Below, piece after piece: positions 47,912 to 62,702 of a DNA stretch of 64,000 nt. The DNA lies in assembly GCA_947650365.1 (NCBI GenBank), contig OX393555.1:79613995-79677994 (forward strand). The letters run 5' to 3'. Both the position numbers and the translations under genes were made by a program. The stretch comes from Chamaelirium japonicum. Taxonomy: Eukaryota > Streptophyta > Magnoliopsida > Liliales > Melanthiaceae. The notes beneath the pieces were generated by a model. It saw only the letters and a program-made list of their open reading frames with translations, did no database searches and was not told the origin of the DNA. Position 1 is the first letter of the stretch; each line of letters opens with the position of its first letter.

Positions 47912-50318
47912 AATGAATTCATTCATACGATCCATTCTAATTCATTCATACGATCATTCTAATTCATTCGCACGATCCATTCTAATTCATTCATATGATC
48001 CATTCTAATTCATTTGTAAGATCCATTCTAATTCATTCGCATGAAACATTCTAATTTATTCATACGATCCAATCTAATTCATTCATACGATCCATTCTAA
48101 TTCATTCGCACGAATGTATCCATTCTAATTCATTCATACGATCCATTCTAATTCATTCGCACAATCTATTCTAATTCATTCATCCTATCCATTCTAATTC
48201 ATTCGCACGATCCATTCAAATTCATTTGCACGATCCATTCTAATTCATTCATACAATCCATTCTCATTCTTTTGTACGAATGTATCCATTCTAATTCATT
48301 CGTACGATCCATTCTAATTTTATTAGCACGATCCATTTTAATTCATTCGTACGATCCATTCTAATTCATTCGTATGATCCATTCTAATTCATTCGTACGA
48401 TCCATTCTAATTCATTTGTACGATCGATTCTAATTCATTCATAGAATCCATTCTAATTCTTTTGCACGAATGTATCCATTCTAATTCCTTCGTACGATCC
48501 ATTCTAATTCCTTCATACGATCCATTCTATTTCATTCGTATGATCCATTCTAATTCCTTCGTATGATCCATTCTAATTCATTCCCATGAATGCATCCATT
48601 CTAGTTCATACGTACGATCCATTCTAATTCATTCATACGATCCAATCTAATTCATTCATACGATCCATTCTAATTCATTCGCACGAATGTATCCATTCTA
48701 GTTCATTCGTACGATCCATTCTAATTCATTCGCACAATCTATTCTAATTCATTCGTACGATCCATTCTAATTCATTAGCACGATCCATTCTAATTCATTC
48801 GTACAATCCATTCTATTTCATTCGTACGATCCATTCTTACTCATTCATACGATCCATTCTAATTCATTCGCATGAATATATCCATTCTAATTCATTCATA
48901 CGATCCATTCTAATTCATTCGCACGATCCATTCTAATTCATTCATACGATCCAATATAATTCATTCATACGATCCATTCTAATTCATTCACACGAATGTA
49001 TCCATTCTAATTCATTCGTACGATCCATTCTAATTCATTCGCACAATCTATTCTAATTCATTCGTACGATCCATTCTATTCATTAGCACGATCCATTCTA
49101 ATTCATTCGTACGATCCATTCTATTTCATTCGTACAATCCATTCTTACTCATTCATACGATCCATGCTAATTCATTCGCACGAATGTATCCATTCTAATT
49201 CATTCGTACGATCCATCCTAATTTATTTGCCCGATCCATTCTCATTCATTCATACGATCCATTCTAATTCATTCGTACGATCCATTCTAATTCATTAGAA
49301 CGATCCATTCTAATTCATTTATACGATCTATTTTAATTCATTTATACAATCCATTCTAATGCTTTCGCACGAATTTATCCATTCTAATTCATTCGTACTA
49401 TCCATTCTAATTCCTTCGTACGATCCATTCTAATTCCTTCATACGATTCATTCTATTTTATTCGTATGATACATTCTAATTCCTTCGTACGATCCATTCT
49501 AATTCATTCCCATGAATGTATCCATTATAATTCATACGTATGATCCATTCTAATTCATTCATACGATCCAATCTAATTCATTCATATGATCCATTCTAAT
49601 TCATTCACACGAATGTATCCATTCTAATTCATTCGTACGATCCATTCTAATTTATTCGCATAATCTATTCTAATTCATTAGTACGATCCATTCTAATTCA
49701 TTAGCACGATCCTTTCTAATTCATTCATATGATCCATTCTAATTCATTCGCACGATCCCTTCTAATTCATTCGTACTATCCATTCTAATTCATTCATACG
49801 ATCTATTCTAATTCATTCATACAATCCATTCTAATTCATTCTTATTCATTCACACCATCTATTCTTATTCATTCGTACGATCCATTCAATCTAATTCATT
49901 CACACGATCCATTCTAATTCATTCGCACGATCCATTCCAATTCATTCGTACGATCCATTCTATTTCATTCGTACGATCCATTCTTACTCATTCGTACGAT
50001 CCATTCTAATTCATTCGCACGAATGTATCCTCATTCACACAATCAATTCTAATTCATTTGCACGATCCATTCTAATTCATTCATACAATCCATTCTAATT
50101 CTTTAGCACGAATGTATCCATTCTAATTCATTCATACGATCCATTCTAATTCCTTCGTACGATCCATTCTAGTTCCTTCGTATGATCCATTCTAATTCCT
50201 TCGTACGATCCATTCTATTTCATTCGTATGATCCATTCAAATTCCTTCGTACGATCCATTCTAATTCATTCGTACGATCCATTCTAATTCATTCATACGA
50301 TTCATTCTAATTCATTCG
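47912..50318 (+). repeat. 23-bp satellite, forward block
   Basis: Forward monomers in which one ordered series repeats several times: a CATTCCCATGAATG unit, CATACGTACG, GATCCAATC, a 28-mer, CGCACAATCTATTC, TAGCACG, CTATTTC, CTTACTC (48580-48900; parts again at 49500-49700). Confidence 0.93.
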
Positions 50319-50786
50319 AATGAATTAGAATGCATACATACGAAAGAATGGATCGTGCGAATGAATTCGAATGGATCGTATGAATGAATTAGAATCGATA
50401 CATTCGTGCGAATGAATTAGAATGGATCATATGAAGGAATTAGGGTGGATCGTATGAATGAATTAGAATGGATTCATTTGTGCGAAAGAATTAGAATGGA
50501 TTGTATGAATGAAGTAGAATGGATCGTATGAATAAATTAGAATGGATCGTACGAATGAATTAGAATGGATCGTATGAATGAATTTGAATGGATCGTGCGA
50601 ATGAATTAGAATCGATCGTACGAATGAATTAGAATGGATCGTATGAATGAATTAGAATGGATCGTGCGAATGAATTAGAATGGATCGTACAAATGAATTA
50701 GAATGGATACATTCGTCCTAAAGAATTAGAATGGATTGTATGAATGAATTAGAATGGATCGTGCAAATGAATTAATTAGAATGGAT
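50319..50786 (-). repeat. 23-bp satellite, reverse block
   Basis: Reverse monomers, with an irregular unit GCATACATACGAAAGAATGG near 50330 that also occurs near 55070 and 62225. Ends at AGAATGGATCCATTCT. Confidence 0.92.
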
Positions 50787-52962
50787 CCATTCTAATTCCT
50801 TCGTACGATCCTTTCTAATTCATTCCCATGAATATATTCGTTCTAATTCATACGTACGATCTATTCTAATTCATTCATACGATCCAATCTAATTCATTAA
50901 TACGATCCATTCTAATTCATTCGCACGAATGTATCCATTCTAATTCATTCGTACGATCCATTCTAATTCATTCGCACAATCTATTCTAATTCATTCGTAC
51001 GATCCATTCTAATTCATTAGCACGTTCCATTCTAATTCTTTCGTACGATCCATTCTATTTCATTCGTACGATCCATTCTTACTCATTCGTACGATCCATT
51101 CTAATTCATTCGCACGAATGTATCCATTCTAATTCATTCGTACGATCCATTCTAATTCATTCGCACGATTCATTCTAATTCATTCAAACGATCCATTCTA
51201 ATTCATTCATACGATCCATTTTAATTCATTCGCACGATCCATTCTAATTTTTCTTACGATCCATTTTAATTCATTTATACAATCCATTCTAATTCTTTCA
51301 CACGAATGTATTCATTCTAATTCATTCGTACGATCCACCCTAATTCCTTCGTATGATCCATTCTAATTGTTTCGCCCGAATGTATCCATTCTGATTCATT
51401 CGTACGATCCATTCGAATTCATTCAGACGATCCATTATAATTCATTCATACGATCCATTCTAATTCATTCGCACGAATATATCCATTCTAATTCATTCGT
51501 ACGATTCATTCTAATTCATTCACACGTTCCAATCTAATTCATTCGCACGATCTATTCTAATTCATTCGTACGATCCATTCTATTTCATTCGTACGATCCA
51601 TTCTTACTATTCGTACGATCCATTCTAATTCATTCCCACGAATATATCCATTCTAATTCATTCGTACGATCCATTCTAATTCATTCGCACGATCCATTCT
51701 AATTCATTCATACGATCCATTCTAATTCATTCGTATGATCCATTCTAATTCATTCGCACGATCCATTCTAATTCATTCATACGATCCATTCTAATTCATT
51801 CATACAATCCATTCTAATACGATCCATTCTGATTGATTCATACGATCCATTCTAATTCATTCGCACGATCCATTCTAATTCCTTCGCACTATCCATTCTA
51901 ATTCCTTCGCACGATCCATTCTAATTAATTTGTATGATCCATTCTTACTCATTCGTACGATCCATTCTAATTCATTCGCACGAATGTATCCATTCTAATT
52001 CATTCGTACGATCCATTCTAATTCCTTCGCACGAACCATTCTAATTCCTTCATACGATCCATTCTAATTCATTCATACGATCCATTCTAATTCATTCGCA
52101 CGAATGTATCCATTCTAATTCATTCGTACGATCCATTCTAATTCATTCACACAAACTATTCTAATTCATTCGTACGATCCATTCTAATTCATTCGCACGA
52201 TCCATTCTAATTCATTCGCACGATCCATTCTAATTCATTCATACAATCTATCTAATTCTTTTGCGCGAATGTATCCATTCTAATTCATTCGTACGATCCA
52301 TTCTAATTCCTTCGTACGATCCATTCTAATTCCTTCGTACGATCCATTTTATTTCATTCGTATGATCCATTCTAATTCATTCCCATGAATGTATCCATTC
52401 TAATTCATACGTACGATCCATTCTTACTCATTCGTACGATCCATTCTAATTCATACGGACGATCCATTCTTACTTATTCGTACGATCCATCCTAATTCAT
52501 TCATACAATCCATTCTAATTCATTCGTACGATCCATTCTAATTCATTCGCACAATCTATTCTAATTCATTCGTATGATCCATTCTAATTTATTTGCACGA
52601 TCCATTCTAATTCATTCATATGATCCATTCTAATTCATTCGTACGATCCATTCTAATTCATTCGTACGATCCATTCTATTTCATTCGCACAATTTATTCT
52701 AATTCACTCGTACAATCAATTCTAATTCATTAGCACGATCCATTCTAATTCATTCGTACGATCCATTCTATTTCATTCGTACGATCCATTCTTACTCATT
52801 CGTACGATCCATTCTAATTCATTCGCACGATCCATTCTAATTCATTCATACGATCCATTCTATTTCATTCGTACGATCCTTTCTTACTCATTCATACGAT
52901 CCTATCTAATTCATTCGCACGAATATATCCATTCTAATTCATTCGTACGATCCATTCTAATT
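50787..52962 (+). repeat. 23-bp satellite, forward block (HOR-II copy A)
   Basis: Forward monomers matching 57180-59428 in order. Landmarks: TTGTTTCGC at 51367/57761 and AATACGATCC after a truncated unit at 51816/58211. Confidence 0.93.
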
Positions 52963-55518
52963 GATCGTATGAATGAATTCGAATAGATCGTACGAATGAA
53001 TTAGAATGGATACATTCGTGCGAATGAATTAGAATAGATCATATGAAGCAATTAGGGTGGATCATACGAATTAATTATAATGGATACATTAATGCGAAAG
53101 AATTAGAATGGATTGTATGAATGAATTAGAATGGATCGTATGAATGAATTGGAATGGATCGTGCGAATGAATTAGAATGGATCGTACGAATGAATTAGAA
53201 TGGATACATTCGTGCGAATGAATTAGAATGGATCGTAGGAATGAGTAAGAATGGATCATACAAATGAATTAGAATGGATCGTACGAATGAATTAGAATGG
53301 ATCGTACAAATGAATTAGAATAGATCGTACGAATGTATTAGAATAGATTTTGCGAATGAATTAGAATGGATCGTACGAATGAATTAGAATGGATACATTT
53401 GTGCAAATGAATTAGAATGGATCATATGAATGAATAAGATTGGATCGTATGAATGAATAAGAATGGATCGTACGTATGAATTAGAATGGATACATTCATG
53501 GGAATGAATTAGAATGGATCGTACGAAGGAATTAGAATGGATCATACGAATGAAATAGAAGCGATCGTACGAAGGAATTAGAATGGATCGTACGAAGGAA
53601 TTAGAATGGATCATACGAATGAATTAGAATAGATTGTGTGAATGAATTAGAATGGATCGTACGAATGAATTAGAATGGATACATTCGTGCGAAAGAATTA
53701 GAATGGATTGTATGAATGAATTAGAATGGATACATTCGTGCGAAAGAATTAGAATGGATTGTATGAATGAATTAGAATGGATCGTATGAATGAAATAGAA
53801 TGGATCGTGCGAATGAATTAGAATAGATCGTACGAATGAATTAGAATGGATCATATGAATAAATTTGAATGGATCGTGCGAATGAATTAGAATGGATCGT
53901 ACGAATGAATTAGAATGGATACATTCGTGCAAATGAATTAGAATGGATCGTACGAATGAGTAAGAATGGATCGTACGAATGAAATAAAATGGATCGTACG
54001 AATGAATTAGAATGGATATGTTCGTGCGAATGAATTAGAATGGATCGTATGAATGAATTAGAATGGATCGTAATACGTATGAATTAGAATGGATCGTATG
54101 AATGAATTAGAATGGATCGTATGAATGAATTAGAATGGATCGTACGAATGAATTAGAATGGATACATTCGTGTGAAAGAATTAGAATGGATTGTATGAAT
54201 GAATTAGAATGGATCGTACGAATGAATTAGAATGGATCGTATGAATGAATTAGAATGGATCGTGCGAATGAATTAGAATGGATCGTACGATAGAATTAAA
54301 ATGGATACATTCGTGTGAATGAATTAGAAAGGATCATACGAATGAATTAGAATAAATGATGCGAATGAATTCGAATGGATCGTCGAATGGATTAGAATGG
54401 CTCGTATGAATTAATTAGAATGGATCGTGCGAATGAATTAGAATGGATCATACGAATGAATTAGAATGGATACATTCGTGCGAATGAATTAGAAAGGATC
54501 GTACGAATGAGTAAGAATGGATCGTACGAATGAAATAGAATGGATCGTACGAATGAATTAGAATGGATACGTTCGTGCGAATGAATTAGAATGGATCGTA
54601 TGAATGAATTAGAATGGATCGTAATACGTATGAATTAGAATGGATCGTATGAATGAATTAGAATGGATCGTATGAATGAATTAGAAAGGATCGTACGAAT
54701 GAATTAGAATGGATACATTCATGTGAAAGAATTAGAATGGATTGTATGAATGAATTAGAATGGATCGTACAAATGAATTAGAATGGATCGTATGAATGAA
54801 TTAGAATGGATCGTGAGAATGAATTAGATGGATCGTACGACAGAATTAAAATGGATACATTCGTGTGAATGAATTAGAATGGATCGTACGAATAAGTAAG
54901 AATGGATCGTACGAATGAAATAGAATGGATCGTACGAATGAATTAGAATGGATCGTGCGAATAAATTAGATTGGATCGTGCGAATAAATTAGAATGGATC
55001 GTACGAATGAGTAAGAATAGATCGTGCGAATGAATTAGAATGGATTGTACGAATGAATTAGAATTGATACATACGAAAGAATGGATCGTACGAATGAATT
55101 AGAATGAATCGTACAAAGGAATTAGAATGGATCGTAAGAGGGGATCGTACGAATGAATTAGAATGGATCGTACGAAAGAATTAGAATGGATCGTGCTAAT
55201 GAATTAGAATGGATCGTATGAATGAATTAGAATGGATACATTCGTGCGAATGAATTAGAATGGATCGTATGAATGAAATAGAATGGATCGTATGAATGAA
55301 TTAAAATGGATCGTGCAAATGAATTAGAATGAATTAGAATGGATACATTCGTGCGAATGAATTAGAATGAATCATATGAAGGAATTAGGGTGGATCGTAC
55401 GAATAAACTAGAATGGATCGTACGAATGAATTAGAATGGATCGTACAAATAAATTTGAATGGATCGTACGAATGATTTAGAATAGATCGTGCGAATGAAT
55501 TAGAATGGATACATTCGT
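52963..55518 (-). repeat. 23-bp satellite, reverse block (HOR-II copy A)
   Basis: Reverse monomers matching 59429-62702. Contains a direct duplication of about 410 bp with 551-bp spacing (53920-54330 and 54471-54881), marked by GATCGTAATACGTATG at about 54067 and 54618. The minus-strand frames at 53384-53614 and 53624-53932 are satellite. Confidence 0.93.
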
Positions 55519-57179
55519 GCGATCCATTCTTACTCATTCGTACGATTCATTCTAATTCATTCGCACGAATATATCCCTTGTAATTCATTCGTACGATCCA
55601 TTCTAATTCATTCGCAAGATCCATTCTAATTCATTCATACGATCCATTCTAATTCATTCGTACGATCCATTCTTATTCATTCGCATGATCCATTCTAATT
55701 TATTAATACGATCTATTCGAATTCATTCATACGATCCATTCTAATTCATTCATACAATCGATTCTAATTCATTCGCACAATCTATTTTAATTCATTCGTA
55801 CGATCCATTCTAATTCATTTGCACGATCAATTCTAATTCATTTGCATGATCCATTCTAATTCATTCGTACGACCTACCCTAATTCCTTCGTATGATCCAT
55901 TCTAATTCATTCGTACGATCCAACCTAATTCCTTCGTATGATCCATTCTAATTCCTTCGTACGATCCATTCTATTTCATTCGTTTGATCCAATCTAATTC
56001 CTTCGTACGATCCATTCTAATTCATTCCCATGAAAGTATCCATTCTAATTCATACGTACGATCCATTCTAATTCATTAGCACGATCCATTCTAATTTATT
56101 CGTACGATCCATTCTATATATTCCTACGATCCATTATAATTCATTCTAATTCATACGTACATTCTAATTCCTTCGTGGATACATTCGTGCACGAATGTAT
56201 CCATTCTAATTCATTCGTATGATCCATTCGAATTGATTCATACGATCCATTCTAATTCATTCATACGATCCATTCTAACATATTCGTACGATCCATTCTA
56301 ATTCATTCATACAATCCATTCTAATTCATTCGAACGATCCATTCTAATTAATTCGCACGAATGTATCCATTCTAATTCATACAATCCATTCTAATTCATT
56401 AGCACGAATGTATCCATTCTAATTCATTTGCACGAATGTATCCATTCTAATTCATTCATACGATCCATTCTAATTCATTCGCACGAATGTATCCATTCTA
56501 ATTCCTTCATACGATCCATTCTAATTCATTCGCACGAATATATCCATTCTAATTCATTCGTACGATCCATTCTAATTCATTCGTACGATCCATTCTAATT
56601 CATTCGCACGATCCATTCTAATTCATTCATACGATCCAATCTAATTGATTCATACAATCCATTCTAATTCATTCGCACGAATGTATCCATTCTAATTCAT
56701 TCATTCGATCCATTCTAATTCATTCACACGATCCAATCTAATTCATTCATATGATCCATTCTAATTCATTCGTATGATCCATTCTAATTCATTCGCACGA
56801 ATGTATCCATTTTAATTCATTCACACGATCTATTCTAATTCATTCGCACGATCCATTCTAATTCATTCATACGATCCATTCTTACTCATTCGTACGATCC
56901 AATCTAATTCATTTATACGATCCATTCTAATTCATTCATACGATCGATTCTAATTCATTCGCACAATCTATTCTAATTCATTCATACGATCCATTCTAAT
57001 TCATTCGCACGATCCATTCTAATTTATTTGCACGATCCATTCTAATTCATTCATATAATATAATCTAATTCTTTTGCACGAATGTATCTATTCTAATTCA
57101 TTCGTACGATCCATTCTAATTCCTTCGTACGATCCATTCTAATTCCTTCGTACGATCCATTCTAATTCATTCGTATGAT
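55519..57179 (+). repeat. 23-bp satellite, forward block (end of HOR-II copy A)
   Basis: Forward monomers with landmark irregularities (ATATATCCCTTGTAATTC near 55570, GATCCATTCTATATATTCC near 56110, and a small reverse insert CGTGGATACATTCGTGC near 56173) that recur about 7.18 kb downstream. Confidence 0.92.
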
Positions 57180-59428
57180 CCATTCTAATTCCTTCGTACG
57201 ATCCATTCTAATTCATTTCCATAAATATATCCATTCTAATTCATATGTACGATCTATTCTAATTCATTCATACGATCCAATCTAATTCATTAATACGATC
57301 CATTCTAATTCATTCGCACGAATGTATCCATTCTAATTCATTCGTACGATCCATTCTAATTCATTCGCACAATCTATTCTAATTCATTCGTACGATCCAT
57401 TCTAATTCATTAGCACGATCCATTCTAATTCATTCGTACGATCCATTCTATTTCATTCGTACGATCCATTCTTACTCATTCGTACGATCCATTCTAATTC
57501 ATTCGCACGAATGTATCCATTCTAATTCATTCGTACGATCTATTCTAATTCATTCGCATGATCCATTCTAATTCATTCATACGATCCATTCTAATTCATT
57601 CGTACGATCCATTGTAATTCGTTCGCACGATCCATTCTAATTCATTCTTACGATCCATTCTAATTCATTTATACAATCCATTCTAATTCTTTCACACGAA
57701 TGTATCCATTCTAATTCATTCGTACGATCTACCCTAATTCCTTCGTATGATCCATTCTAATTGTTTCGCACGAATGTATGCATTCTGATTCATTCGTTTG
57801 ATCTATTCAAATTCATTCAGACGATCCATTATAATTCATTCATACGATCCATTCTAATTCATTCGCACGAATGTATCCATTCTAATTCATTCGTACGATC
57901 CATTCTAATTCATTCGCACGTTCCAATCTAATTCATTCGCACGATCTATTCTAATTCATTCGTACGATCTATTCTATTTCATTCGTACGATCCATTCTTA
58001 CTCATTCGTACGATCCATTCTAATTCATTCCCACGAATGTATCCATTCTAATTCATTCGTACGATCCATTCTAATTCATTCGCACGATCCATTCTAATTC
58101 ATTCATACGATCTATTCTAATTCATTCGTACGATCCATTCTAATTCATTCGCACGATCCATTCTAATTCATTCATACGATCCATTCTAATTCATTCATAC
58201 AATCCATTCTAATACGATCCATTCTGATTGATTCATACGATCCATTCTAATTCATTCGCACGAATGTGTCCATTCTAATTCATTCGTACGATCCATTCTA
58301 ATTCCTTCGCACGATCCATTCTAATTCCTTCGCAAGATCTATTATAATTCTTTCGCACGATCCATTCTAATTCATTTGTATGATCCATTCTTACTCATTC
58401 GTACGATCCATTCTAATTCATTCGCACGAATGTATCCATTCTAATTCATTCGTACGATCCATTTAATTCCTTCGCACGAACCATTCTAATTCCTTCATAC
58501 GATCCATTCTAATTCATTCATACGATCCATTCTAATTCATTCGCACGAATGTATCCTTTCTAATTCATTCGTACGATCCATTCTAATTCATTCGCACAAT
58601 CTATTCTAATTCATTCGTACGATCCATTCTAATTCATTCGCACGATCCATTCTCATTCATTCGCGCGATCCATTCTAATTCATTCATACAATCTATCTAA
58701 TTCCTTCGCACGAATGTATCCATTCTAATTCATTCGTACGATCCATTCTAATTCCTTCGTATTATCCATTCTAATTCCTTCGTACGATCCATTCTATTTC
58801 ATTCGTATGATCCATTCTAATTCCTTCGTACGATCCATTCTAATTCATTCCCATGAATGTATCATTCTAATTCATACGTACGATCCATTCTTACTCATTC
58901 GTACGATCCATTCTAATTCATACGTACGATCCATTCTTACTAATTCGTACGATCCATCCTAATTCATTCATACGATCCATTCTAATTCATTCGTACGATC
59001 AATTCTAATTCATTCGCACAATCTATTCTAATTCATTCGTACGATCCATTCTAATTCATTCGCACGATCCATTCTAATTCATTCATACGATCCATTCTAA
59101 TTCATTTGTACGATCCATTCTAATTCATTCGTACGATCCATTCTAATTCATTCGGACAATCTATTCTAATTCACTCGTACAATCCATTTTAATTCATTAG
59201 CACGATCCATTCTAATTCATTCGTACGATCCATTCTACTTCATTCGTACGATCCATTCTTACTCATTCGTATGATCCATTCTAATTCATTCGCACGATCC
59301 ATTCTAATTCACTCATACGTTCCATTCTATTTCATTCGTACGATCCATTCTTACTTATTCGTACTATCCTATCTAATTCATTCGCACGAATGTATCCATT
59401 CTAATTCATTCGTACGATCCATTCTAAT
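57180..59428 (+). repeat. 23-bp satellite, forward block (HOR-II copy B)
   Basis: Counterpart of 50787-52962. The frame at 59271-59453 is satellite crossing the switch. Confidence 0.92.
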
Positions 59429-62400
59429 TGATCGTATGAATGAATTCGAATAGGTCGTACGAATGAATTGGAATGGATACATTCGTGCGAATGAATTAGA
59501 ATAGATCATATGAAGCAATTAGGGTGGATCGTACGATTGAATTATAATGGATACATTCATGCAAAAGAATTAGAATGGATTGTATGAATGAATTAGAATG
59601 GATCGTATGAATGAATTAGAATGGATCGTGTGAATAAATTAGAATAGATCGTACGAATGAATTAGAATGGATACATTCGTGCGAATGAATTAGAATGGAT
59701 CGTACGAATGAGTAAGAATGGATCATACAAATGAATTAGAATGGATCGTACGAATGAATTAGAAAGGATCATACAAATGAATTAGAATAGATCGTATGAA
59801 TGAATTAGAATAGATTGTGCGAATGAATTAGAATAGATCGTACGAATGAATTAGAATGGATACATTTGTGCAAATGAATTAGAATGAATCGTATGAATGA
59901 ATAAGATTGGATGTATGAATGAATTAGAATGGATCGTACGTATGAATTAGAATGGATACATTCATGGGAATGAATTAGAATGGATCATACGAATGAAATA
60001 GAAGGGATCATACGAAGGAATTAGAATGGATCGTACGAAGGAATTAGAATGGATCGTACGAAGGAATTAGAATGGATCATACGAATGAATTAGAATAGAT
60101 TGTGCGAATGAATTAGAATGGATCGTACGAATGAATTAGAATGGATACATTCATGCGAAAGAATTAGAATGGATTGTATGAATGAATTAGAATGGATACA
60201 TTCGTGCGAAATAATTAGAATAGATTGTATGAATGAATTAGAATAGATCGTATGAATGAATTAGAATGGATCATATGAATGAATTAGAATGGATCGTATG
60301 AATGAATTAGAATGGATCGTGCGAATAAATTATAATGGATCGTACGAATGAATTAGAATGGATACATTCGTGCGAATGAATTAGAATGGATCGTACGAAT
60401 GAGTAAGAATGGATCATACAAATGAATTAGAATGGATCATACGAATGAATTAGAATGGATCGTACAAATGAATTAGAATAGATCGTACGAATGAATTAGA
60501 ATAGATTTTGCGAATGAATTAGAATGGATCGTACGAATGAATAAGAATGGATACATTTGTGCAAATGAATTAGAATGGATCGTATGAATGAATAAGATTG
60601 GATCGTATGAATGAATAAGAATGGATCGTACGTATGAATTAGAATGGATACATTCATGGGAATGAATTAGAATGGATCGTACGAAGGAATTAGAATGGAT
60701 CATACGAATGAAATAGAAGGGATCGTACGAAGGAATTAGAATGGATCGTACGAAGGAATTAGAATGGATCATACGAATGAATTAGAATAGATTGTGCGAA
60801 TGAATTAGAATGGATCGTACGAATGTATTAGAATGGATACATTCGTGCGAAAGAATTAGAATGGATTGTATGAATGAATTAGAATGGATACATTCGTGCG
60901 AAAGAATTAGAATGGATTGTATGAATTAATTAGAATGGATCGTATGAATGAATTAGAATGGATCGTGCGAATGAATTAGAATAGATCGTACGAATGAATT
61001 AGAATGGATCATATGAATAAATTTAAATGGATCGTGCGAATGAATTAGAATGGATCGTACGAATGAATTAGAATGGATACATTCGTGCAAATGAATTAGA
61101 ATGGATCGTACGAATGAGTAAGAATGGATCGTACGAATGAAATAAAATGGATCGTACGAATGAATTAGAATGGATATGTTCGTGCGAATGAATTAGAATG
61201 GATCGTATGAATGAATTAGAATGGATCGTAATACGTATGAATTAGAATGGATCGTATGACTGAATTAGAATGGATCGTATGAATGAATTAGAATGGATCG
61301 TACGAATGAATTAGAATGGATACATTCGTGTGAAAGAATTAGAATGGATTGTACGAATGAATTAGAATGGATCGTACGAATGAATTAGAATGGATCGTAC
61401 GAATGAATTAGAATGGATCGTGCGAATGAATTAGAATGGATCGTACGACAGAATTAAAATAGATATATTCGTGTGAATGAATTAGAAAGGATCGTACGAA
61501 TGAATTAGAATAAATGATACGAATGAATTCGAATGGATCGTCGAATGAATTAGAATGGCTCGTATGAATTAATTAGAATGGATCGTGCGAATGAATTAGA
61601 ATGGATCATACGAATGAATTAGAATGGATACATTCATGCGAATGAATTAGAAAGGATCGTACGAATGAGTAAGAATGGATCGTACGAATAAAATAGAATG
61701 GATTGTACGAATGAATTAGAATGGATACGTTCGAGCGAATGAATTAGAATGGATCGTATGAATGAATTAGAATGGATCGTAATACGTATGAATTAGAATG
61801 GATCGTATGAAAGAATTAGAATGGATCGTATGAATGAATTAGAATGGATCGTACGAATGAATTAGAATGGATACATTCGTGTGAAAGAATTAGAATGAAT
61901 TGTATGAATGAATTAGAATGGATCGTACGAATGAATTAGAATGGATCGTATGAATGAATTAGAATGGATCGTGCGAATGAATTAGAATGGATCGTACGAT
62001 AGAATTAAAATGGATACATTCGTGTGAATGAATTAGAATGGATCGTACGAATGAGTAAGAATGGATCGTACGAATGAAATAGAATGGATCGTACGAATGA
62101 ATTAGAATGGATCGTGCGAATGAATTAGATTGGATCGTGCGAATAAATTAGAATGGATCGTACGAATGAGTAAGAATGGATCGTGCGAATGAATTAGAAT
62201 GGATTGTACGAATGAATTAGAATTGATACATACGAAAGAATGGATCGTACGAATGAATTAGAATGAATCGTACAATGGAATTAGAATGGATCGTACGAAT
62301 AAATTAGAATGGATCGTAAGAGGGGATCGTACGAATGAATTAGAATGGATCGTACGAAAGAATTAAAATGGATCGTGCTAATGAATTAGAATGGATCCTA

Positions 62401-62702
62401 TGAATGAATTAGAATGGATACATTCGTGCGAATGAATTAGAATGGATCGTATGAATGAAATAGAATGGATCGTATGAATGAATTAGAATGGATCGTGCAA
62501 ATGAATTAGAATAAATTAGAATGGATACATTCGTGCGAATGAATTAGAATGGATCATACGAAGGAATTAGGGTGGATCGTACGAATGAACTAGAATGGAT
62601 CGTACGAATGAATTAGAATGGATCGTACGAATAAATTTGAATGGATCGTACGAATGATTTAGAATAGATCGTGCGAATGAATTAGAATGGACACATCCGT
62701 GC
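59429..62702 (-). repeat. 23-bp satellite, reverse block (HOR-II copy B)
   Basis: Counterpart of 52963-55518, enlarged by a tandem duplication of about 0.69 kb (about 59.3-60.0 and 60.0-60.7 kb, marked by TACATTCATGGGAATG at 59957 and 60649). The 551-bp-spaced duplication is also present (GATCGTAATACGTATG near 61225 and 61776). The minus-strand frame at 60473-60772 is satellite. Confidence 0.92.

Larger units (their letters stand above)
50787..57179. repeat. Higher-order repeat HOR-II, copy A
   Basis: About 6.4 kb. It is followed directly by copy B. The offset is about 6394 in the left part, rises to 6467-6478 near 53 kb, and is 7158-7182 further right because copy B carries an extra internal duplication. 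Confidence 0.88.
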
